56,845 bases of DNA from CAZBEL01 sp964628055 (GTDB lineage Bacteria > Fidelibacterota > Marinisomatia > Marinisomatales > TCS56): contig CAZVNL010000015.1 in assembly GCA_964628055.1 (NCBI GenBank), positions 1-56,845 of the forward strand, given 5' to 3'. Within the stretch, counting starts at the first letter, position 1. Every line of letters begins with the position of its first letter. Position numbers and translations under genes: made by a program. This document shows, piece after piece, positions 51,854 through 56,845 of this stretch. A model generated the notes under the pieces. The model was given only the letters and a program-made list of their open reading frames with translations, was not told the origin of the DNA and did not search any database.

Positions 51854-52606
51854 TCATTCACTTTTCCGGCGGGGGTGTGTTACCAGGCGAATCAAACCAT
51901 CAGGCAGGATTCTTAAGACGGGGACTATAACTCGCCATTGCCAGGGGAGAATGTACATTTTTTTGCCGTGGTCAATTGCTGCAACGATCTTTTCCGCCGC
52001 CACGGCAACATCCATCAAAAAAGGCATGGGGAAGCGGTTCTTTTCCACCATGGGTGTCTGGATAAAGCCGGGACAGATAGTCGTTACCTGGATTCCATGG
52101 TGCGTTAGGGTATGACGCCAGCTATCCGCCATGATTCTAACCGCGGCTTTGGAGGCGGAGTAGCCCCCTCGACGGCCTAAACCCCGAAAACCGGCCACAG
52201 AACTGACTATGACTATTTTCCCCGATCCTTGTGCCTTCATCCTGGGGAGAAAGGGGATCACGACGTTGGTGACACCTAAAATGTTTGTCGTTAGCATATA
52301 GTTAATGTGGGCGGCATCACCGCTACTGATATGATCAGGACCGGCCACACCGGCGTTGGCGATGACTATATCGATGCCACCGGCGGCATGCAGAAAGGTA
52401 TTTACAGCTTCTTTACACCTTTTCGCGTGTTGCACGTCCAGAGGGTAAATCTCAACCGTAGCCCCAAAGTCTGTGCAAGTTTCTGCCACGCGTTTTAGTT
52501 GCTCTTTTCTCCGGGCAGCGAGACCTAAATGGGACCCCATCCGGGCATAGACGTAGGCCAGATGCTCCCCGATCCCACTGCTGGGTCCAGTGATGAAAAC
52601 GTTCAT
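51854..52606 (-). CDS. Short-chain dehydrogenase/reductase (SDR)
   Basis: The 250-residue classical SDR has the cofactor motif TGPSSGIG near residue 6, an ARRKE stretch typical for NADP preference, NAG near 85 and the catalytic Ser/Tyr/Lys set (VSSVAG near 134; YSASK near 148). Substrate cannot be told. It is alone on the minus strand: 62 bases separate it from the downstream end of the acetyltransferase gene, and 155 bases separate its stop from the archease start. Confident family call only. Confidence 0.92.
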   Translation of the reverse strand: MNVFITGPSSGIGEHLAYVYARMGSHLGLAARRKEQLKRVAETCTDFGATVEIYPLDVQHAKRCKEAVNTFLHAAGGIDIVIANAGVAGPDHISSGDAAHINYMLTTNILGVTNVVIPFLPRMKAQGSGKIVIVSSVAGFRGLGRRGGYSASKAAVRIMADSWRHTLTHHGIQVTTICPGFIQTPMVEKNRFPMPFLMDVAVAAEKIVAAIDHGKKMYILPWQWRVIVPVLRILPDGLIRLVTHPRRKSE

Positions 52607-52668
52607 GTAGCATTAATCCGGGATTCAGTTACTGTACGCTGTTATAGACAATGGATATGAGCTGTTAA

Positions 52669-53811
52669 TCAAATTTTTATAAAAATCTTCTTTCTGTATA
52701 ACCACAGCAATACTAGCCACCACATAAAAACATGAAAGAGAGCAAAGAGAAAAGAACCGTTTAAGTCTCCCGCCAGGGGGACGAAGATAGTTTTATACAG
52801 GTAAGTATATCCGTTCACCGTGGCTCCGTCCAGCATGAATTTGAAGCGGATGATCGATTTAACCCATAGCCCGGTGGCAACGAAAACAAAAATGGAATTG
52901 GTGCCAAAGATGACGAACGGTTTCACCACTTTCTGATTGTTTTTGATGTCAATGAGCCAAATAAATATTCCTAAGAAAACGGTAGCCCAACCTCCGGTGT
53001 AGAGGACGTAGGAACTGGTCCAAAGGGGTTTGTTCAATGGGAAAATAAGGCCCCAGAGTCCGCCCACAATGACTCCAGCCACTCCCCAGGTCCACATTTT
53101 TTTCACCGTGGCGAGGTAGTCATTTTCGGTCTGGATCCACGTTCCTACCTGGTAGCCCAGAACGACCGTGATAATTGCGGGTAAGGTGCTAAACAATCCT
53201 TCGGGGTCGAACGGTAACCCCAGGCCGTGCCACATGTGACTCTCACCGATAAGCCAGAGATCGACTTTGCGGGCGAAATTGTTTTCCACGCTGAAAGGAT
53301 CGGGACCGCCGAAGATCCACATGATCAACCAGTAAGCAATAAGAACCACCGCTGAGGTTATCCAGCGTTGTTGGGGAGTAAAGCGCAGGCAGAGAAACGC
53401 TGCCACCCCGTAGGCTAAAGCAATTCGCTGTAGAACGCCCAGGATGCGGAGCGTCGACCAGTCCCAGTCTTGCCGGATGAAAGGGTAAGCGTTTAAGGCC
53501 AATCCCAAGAGAAAAATGGTTACCACCCGACCGAGGATTTTGCGCGTCAATGGTGGCGATAATTGGTAATCAAACTTCTTGAAGGAAAAGCGCATGGCTA
53601 CCCCTACGATGAACAAGAAGAAGGGAAACACCAAATCGGTGGGGGTACAGCCAAACCAGTGTTGCCAGTCGTAGTTAAAATATCCGTGCAGCAGGGGGCC
53701 GTAAACATGACCCCAACTCCCGGGGGTGTTGACCAGAATCATGAAAGCAATGGTTAGACCCCGAAAAGCGTCCAGGGCCACGAGTCGTTGGGATGGAAGC
53801 TCTTTATTCAT
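52669..53811 (-). CDS. NagX/HGSNAT-like membrane acetyltransferase (DUF5009)
   Basis: The 380-residue protein with about ten membrane helices begins RLVALDAFRGLTIAFMILVN, the hallmark of heparan-alpha-glucosaminide N-acetyltransferase-like and NagX proteins. DLVFPFFLFIVGVAMR and a basic ENNFARKVDLWL loop follow. Relatives acetylate amino sugars across the inner membrane or take part in N-acetylglucosamine use. AAGGA precedes the ATG. The AmpG-like permease gene ends four bases upstream, suggesting handling of amino-sugar or peptidoglycan fragments. Confidence 0.85.
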   Translation of the reverse strand: MNKELPSQRLVALDAFRGLTIAFMILVNTPGSWGHVYGPLLHGYFNYDWQHWFGCTPTDLVFPFFLFIVGVAMRFSFKKFDYQLSPPLTRKILGRVVTIFLLGLALNAYPFIRQDWDWSTLRILGVLQRIALAYGVAAFLCLRFTPQQRWITSAVVLIAYWLIMWIFGGPDPFSVENNFARKVDLWLIGESHMWHGLGLPFDPEGLFSTLPAIITVVLGYQVGTWIQTENDYLATVKKMWTWGVAGVIVGGLWGLIFPLNKPLWTSSYVLYTGGWATVFLGIFIWLIDIKNNQKVVKPFVIFGTNSIFVFVATGLWVKSIIRFKFMLDGATVNGYTYLYKTIFVPLAGDLNGSFLFALFHVFMWWLVLLWLYRKKIFIKI

Positions 53812-53815
53812 GTTA

Positions 53816-55087
53816 CTATCCTTTCTCAGTCGCCGAATGGTTTTTTTCCATGTCCCGAATGGGAACCAAAAATAACAATAACAACCCCGGAATGGTCATA
53901 GAAATAATGAATAGGAAAAAACCCTGGTAGCCCAGGGCATGTTGTACGACGCCACTCACCAGCCCGGGGATCATCATCCCCAGGGCCATGATGCCCGTGG
54001 AGATGGCGTAATGGGAGGTTTTATACGGCGCCCTTGCCGTGTACATAAGGAAAACCATGAACGCTGTAAAACCCATCCCGTAACCGAACTGTTCCAGGGC
54101 CACAAGGGGATAGATCGCGGTGAGCCCCGGCTTGGCTGCGGCCAGGTAGACGTAAACCAGGTCCGGGGCTTTCAGGGCCAGAGCTAAGGGCCAGATGGTT
54201 TTCCGCAAACCATAGCGAGCCACCAGCCAGCCACCGCAAATACCCCCTAAAACCAGACTCAAGACACCTACGGTTCCGTAGACGTAGCCCACCGTCTCGG
54301 TAGCCAGATTGAGCCCTCCGGCTTCCGGGACGTCCAGGAGGAACGGCGTAGCCATTTTCGTGAGAAAGGCTTCCCCTAACCGGTATGTGAGAATGAATAG
54401 GATGATCAGCCCTATCTTTTCCTGGCGGAAATAAGCCTGGAAGACCTGGAAGAATGACCCCTGGCTGGGTTGGTCCACTGCCCGTCCGGATTGATCACTG
54501 GCAGGGAAGGGTAAATACCAGCGGTGAAAGAGAAACAACAGGGCAAAGATCACAGCGGCGATCATCATCACTATAAACCAGCTAAAGGGAATGTTGTTGG
54601 TAATGATTTCGATCCGGCCTGCGATGATGACCAATAAGCCCGAGCCAAAGATTACGGCAATACGATAAAATGTCGAGCGAATTCCGGAAAAAAACGCCTG
54701 ATCCTTTTTATTGAGCGCTAACATGTAGTAACCGTCTATGGAAATGTCGTGCGTGGCTGAAAGAAAGGCTATCAGGGTAAACAGGACCAGGGTCAGGGTG
54801 AAAAAGGAGCCTTGTTGAATCACCAGAGCAACCCCCACTAGTGCAATGGCCAGGGCTATTTGCATGTTAATGACCCAGGAGCGTTTGGAAGAGATGATAT
54901 CCACCATGGGACTCCAGAACATTTTCAGGACCCACGGGAGGTAGAAGAAACTGGTGAGCCCGATCAACTGGTTGGAGACCCCCATTTTTTTGTACATGAT
55001 AACGGAAACAGTATTCACCAGGATATAGGGCAGTCCTTCGGCGAAATAGAGGGTGGGAATGTAAATCCAGGGATTACGTCGTTTCAC
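53816..55087 (-). CDS. MFS permease, AmpG-like
   Basis: The 423-residue protein has twelve membrane segments and AmpG-type features: PTLYFAEGLPYILVNTVSVI near residue 11, LKMFWSPMVD near 54 and the ATHDISIDGYYMLAL loop near 110. AmpG proteins import anhydro-muropeptides for cell-wall recycling; other members of the same branch carry different solutes. It starts at GTG 55087 with AAGGA seven bases upstream, 14 bases after the SpoIID-like gene. The context supports a muropeptide or amino-sugar role without proving it. Confidence 0.85.
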   Translation of the reverse strand: MKRRNPWIYIPTLYFAEGLPYILVNTVSVIMYKKMGVSNQLIGLTSFFYLPWVLKMFWSPMVDIISSKRSWVINMQIALAIALVGVALVIQQGSFFTLTLVLFTLIAFLSATHDISIDGYYMLALNKKDQAFFSGIRSTFYRIAVIFGSGLLVIIAGRIEIITNNIPFSWFIVMMIAAVIFALLFLFHRWYLPFPASDQSGRAVDQPSQGSFFQVFQAYFRQEKIGLIILFILTYRLGEAFLTKMATPFLLDVPEAGGLNLATETVGYVYGTVGVLSLVLGGICGGWLVARYGLRKTIWPLALALKAPDLVYVYLAAAKPGLTAIYPLVALEQFGYGMGFTAFMVFLMYTARAPYKTSHYAISTGIMALGMMIPGLVSGVVQHALGYQGFFLFIISMTIPGLLLLFLVPIRDMEKNHSATEKG

Positions 55088-55101
55088 GGATTATCCTTTC
55101 G

Positions 55102-56430
55102 TTAGGCGTAAAGGGATTGCAGTTTTGTTTGCGGATAGTAATGGCTTAATATTTCGGCCATTGAGCGTCCCGTCAGGCTCATACCCAGGGCGCCGATCTG
55201 GCACAGGCCTACCCCGTGTCCCCAACCGGCGCCTAAAAGGGTGAATGAATCAGGTGGTTGTTCCTGTTTACCCGGGGGTTCAAAGACAAGGGCCGAGCTG
55301 AATAGAAAATGCTGGGCCAAGTGGCGACGAATCTCGTACTCTGAAGTAAGGGTCAAGGTACGTTCTTTAGCTTCCCGGTCGCGGTAGGCGATATCTAATA
55401 TTGAAATACGAGCCGAGGGACCCCGCTGCCGAGGAATGAATCCCAGAATGGCGGTTATGGGTAACCCACTTTTGGTCCGCAAAAGATCAGCCAATCCCTC
55501 TTGAAGGTATGTTTGAGACCAACGATAATACTGTCCGGCTTCGTCTACTGAACCCAGGTACCGGGGTAGGTCGTCCTCGGGAAGGTAAACCGGACTGCAG
55601 TAAGCTGGTGGTTGGGAGGTGATCCAATGGTAGGCTTGCTCTTCCTGGTTTACCTGGTTGTAGCGGGAAGCTTCTGCCTCCGGGAAATCGGGCAGGGAAA
55701 CCAAATAGGGGGGAGGCGACAGGTTTTGCCAAATAGTGGCGAAGGTTTCGGTACGGCCCCCGCAGGATTTGGAGTAGCGTGTATCACAGATCGTGTTCTG
55801 GTAGGTTAAAACTTGGCCGCTGGTCGCCTTCACGGCTGTTTTGGCGTGGGGAGTGAGAAAGTTAGTACCCTGATAGCGCTGGCAGCAGTCGTCGTTGCAC
55901 ACGTCAATCCCCAGGTGGGTGTGTTTTTTTTCGGTTCCGGCCAAGACCCAGGAGCGGGCGACAATGGTCTGGGCCTCCAAGAGACTGGCGGGACAGTGGG
56001 CGCTCATCTCTGACGTGGCGACACACGCCAGGTAAGTTTCTAACGGGAGCTCGTTTATTAACATTAAAAAACCCTGGTGTACGGAGATTTCCAGACTCCC
56101 CGGCAAGGAAACGGGGATCTTTTTCTTCCAGTGGAAACCCCGTCCGGCGACCACGTCTTTTACGGTAACAGTTGTATCTCTGTCCCCTGATCGTTGTTTA
56201 ACAGTGACCCGTTTTACCATCTTATAGTCAATTTCGAGGCGTAGGCCCTCTGTTTTGATCGGTAAAGGAGTGCTTGGTACAGGTTCTTGGGTGCGGGCGG
56301 AATCAAATTCAAGAAAGTAATTATCAGGGTTGGAGAAAGAAATAATGGCACGGGTACGTTTATCTTCTGGTAAAATGATTCCCACGCGGATGAGCGGTTC
56401 TTTGTTGAGGAGGAAGCTTGAATTAAGCAA
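55102..56430 (-). CDS. SpoIID/LytB-domain protein
   Basis: The 442-residue protein has the SpoIID core: YLACVATSEMSAHCPASLLE near residue 130, with the conserved catalytic-type Glu in SEM, QTIVARSWVLA, CNDDCCQRYQGT near 182 and CDTRYSKSCGGRTETFATIW near 215. SpoIID proteins cut peptidoglycan as lytic transglycosylases. From the TTG at 56430, the only start before an upstream stop, no clear signal peptide is seen, which is odd for a wall enzyme. It is the first gene of a set with an AmpG-like permease, matching a cut-and-import route. Confidence 0.85.
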   Translation of the reverse strand: MLNSSFLLNKEPLIRVGIILPEDKRTRAIISFSNPDNYFLEFDSARTQEPVPSTPLPIKTEGLRLEIDYKMVKRVTVKQRSGDRDTTVTVKDVVAGRGFHWKKKIPVSLPGSLEISVHQGFLMLINELPLETYLACVATSEMSAHCPASLLEAQTIVARSWVLAGTEKKHTHLGIDVCNDDCCQRYQGTNFLTPHAKTAVKATSGQVLTYQNTICDTRYSKSCGGRTETFATIWQNLSPPPYLVSLPDFPEAEASRYNQVNQEEQAYHWITSQPPAYCSPVYLPEDDLPRYLGSVDEAGQYYRWSQTYLQEGLADLLRTKSGLPITAILGFIPRQRGPSARISILDIAYRDREAKERTLTLTSEYEIRRHLAQHFLFSSALVFEPPGKQEQPPDSFTLLGAGWGHGVGLCQIGALGMSLTGRSMAEILSHYYPQTKLQSLYA

Positions 56431-56571
56431 GGTGCACCGTTGAAGCTAACACCTTTTTCTACAACAAATAGTGCTGTTGTGCTCGTCTTTGGAATTCATC
56501 AGCTGCTTTTACCTTGTCACCGGAAGATAGTTTGATGACTTTTTATTAACGTCGAAGCCTCTTGTTTAACA

Positions 56572-56800
56572 CTAGTTGACGAACATCCACTCAAATTGAG
56601 CCTGAACATAACCATGTTTAACCGGATTGAACCAAATGTAATTTAAACGTTTATATTGGGAGGCTTCGCAAGTTAAACCTGAATCCCAAAAGTGATGCCT
56701 CCAACGGTGTGTTTTGGAACAGGTTGACCTAGTCAACCCGGTGGGGACAATTGCCAATTGTAATGCCTGAAGCTTTTGAACATGGATTCTAACCCGTTGT
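56572..56800 (-). pseudogene. Remnant of a REP-associated tyrosine transposase
   Basis: Reading the minus strand, a 61-codon frame (56757-56572) ends with FWDSG...YIWFNPVKHGYV, the C-terminal pattern of Y1/RAYT transposases; typical ends read YIHxNPVKxGLV. The same frame extends upstream through VHVQ-like sequence to about 56800, where it meets a stop. The N-terminal HUH catalytic part is missing. The tail ends abruptly after WMFVN. It is a decayed copy, not a working gene. The flanking 56431-56571 shows nothing else. Confidence 0.7.
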
Positions 56801-56845
56801 GCAAATTAGTTTGATCAAAAAAAGAGCTCGTGCATTAGCTTCTTC

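Overview
The window reads as chromosomal DNA of a Gram-negative bacterium of the FCB group, most like Marinimicrobia- or Calditrichota-type lineages. The phylum is an inference and was not tested. Support comes from a 1342-residue secreted protein ending in a type IX-secretion-style C-terminal domain (YPNPFNPTT motif), several outer-membrane beta-barrel candidates, a PPi-dependent phosphofructokinase beside a class I aldolase, and frequent weak or missing Shine-Dalgarno sequences. Genes are densely packed with many ATGA, GTGA and TTGA stop/start overlaps. I saw no rRNA, tRNA or CRISPR array, and no intact mobile element; the only mobile-element trace is a transposase remnant at the right edge.

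Layout, left to right. (1) 185-2434: reversible lower-glycolysis pair (PPi-PFK, class I aldolase). (2) 2435-2759: gene-free stretch with REP-like palindromes. (3) 8567 down to 2760, minus strand: seven tightly packed genes, unknown protein, thiamine pyrophosphokinase, SSS transporter, CYTH triphosphatase-like protein, DUF47 protein, Pit phosphate permease and DUF2490 outer-membrane protein. (4) 8662-17296, plus strand: two paralogous RND-permease/LolA-like pairs with a TetR regulator between them, then a cupin and a DUF1302-like barrel; probably an envelope lipid or hydrophobic-compound export module. (5) 19135-17293, minus strand: Na/Pi symporter plus PhoU-like protein, a second phosphate route. 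(6) 25244-19276, minus strand: TetR regulator, acyl-CoA dehydrogenase, thiolase and FadN-type hydratase/dehydrogenase, a complete beta-oxidation operon with a clear palindromic operator. (7) 25396-29414: GIY-YIG (DUF123) protein, AmmeMemoRadiSam radical SAM enzyme, Memo-like protein, a second radical SAM protein and a ubiquitin-like/Mut7-C protein. (8) 29536-33058: GAF/HD-GYP signalling protein and SLC13 permease. (9) 33136-35491: thioredoxin, ECF sigma factor, zinc-type anti-sigma, DUF1858, rhodanese, a very small membrane protein and an FmdB zinc ribbon. (10) MATE exporter and the large secreted repeat protein. (11) 41546-48948: two hot-dog hydratase subunits, a full Liv-type ABC importer and an acyl-CoA ligase, forming an import, activation and hydration line for a carboxylic acid. 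(12) PAP2 phosphatase; RtcB/archease RNA repair; SDR; and a minus-strand trio (SpoIID-like, AmpG-like MFS, NagX-like acetyltransferase) suggesting peptidoglycan-fragment handling.

The most unusual signal is at 35105-35269. A 30-codon membrane-protein ORF ends in UGA, the frame stays open for 23 further codons, and a perfect 7-bp stem with a GGU loop sits where a bacterial SECIS element would be expected. This is a candidate, previously unlisted small selenoprotein in a thiol/redox operon. Other signals worth checking: a tandem 9-bp operator before the first TetR gene, a Mut7-C domain that has lost an expected acidic residue, periodic Cys-Trp-Cys motifs in the secreted repeat protein, and a 16-codon leader-like ORF with a strong ribosome-binding site before the MATE gene.
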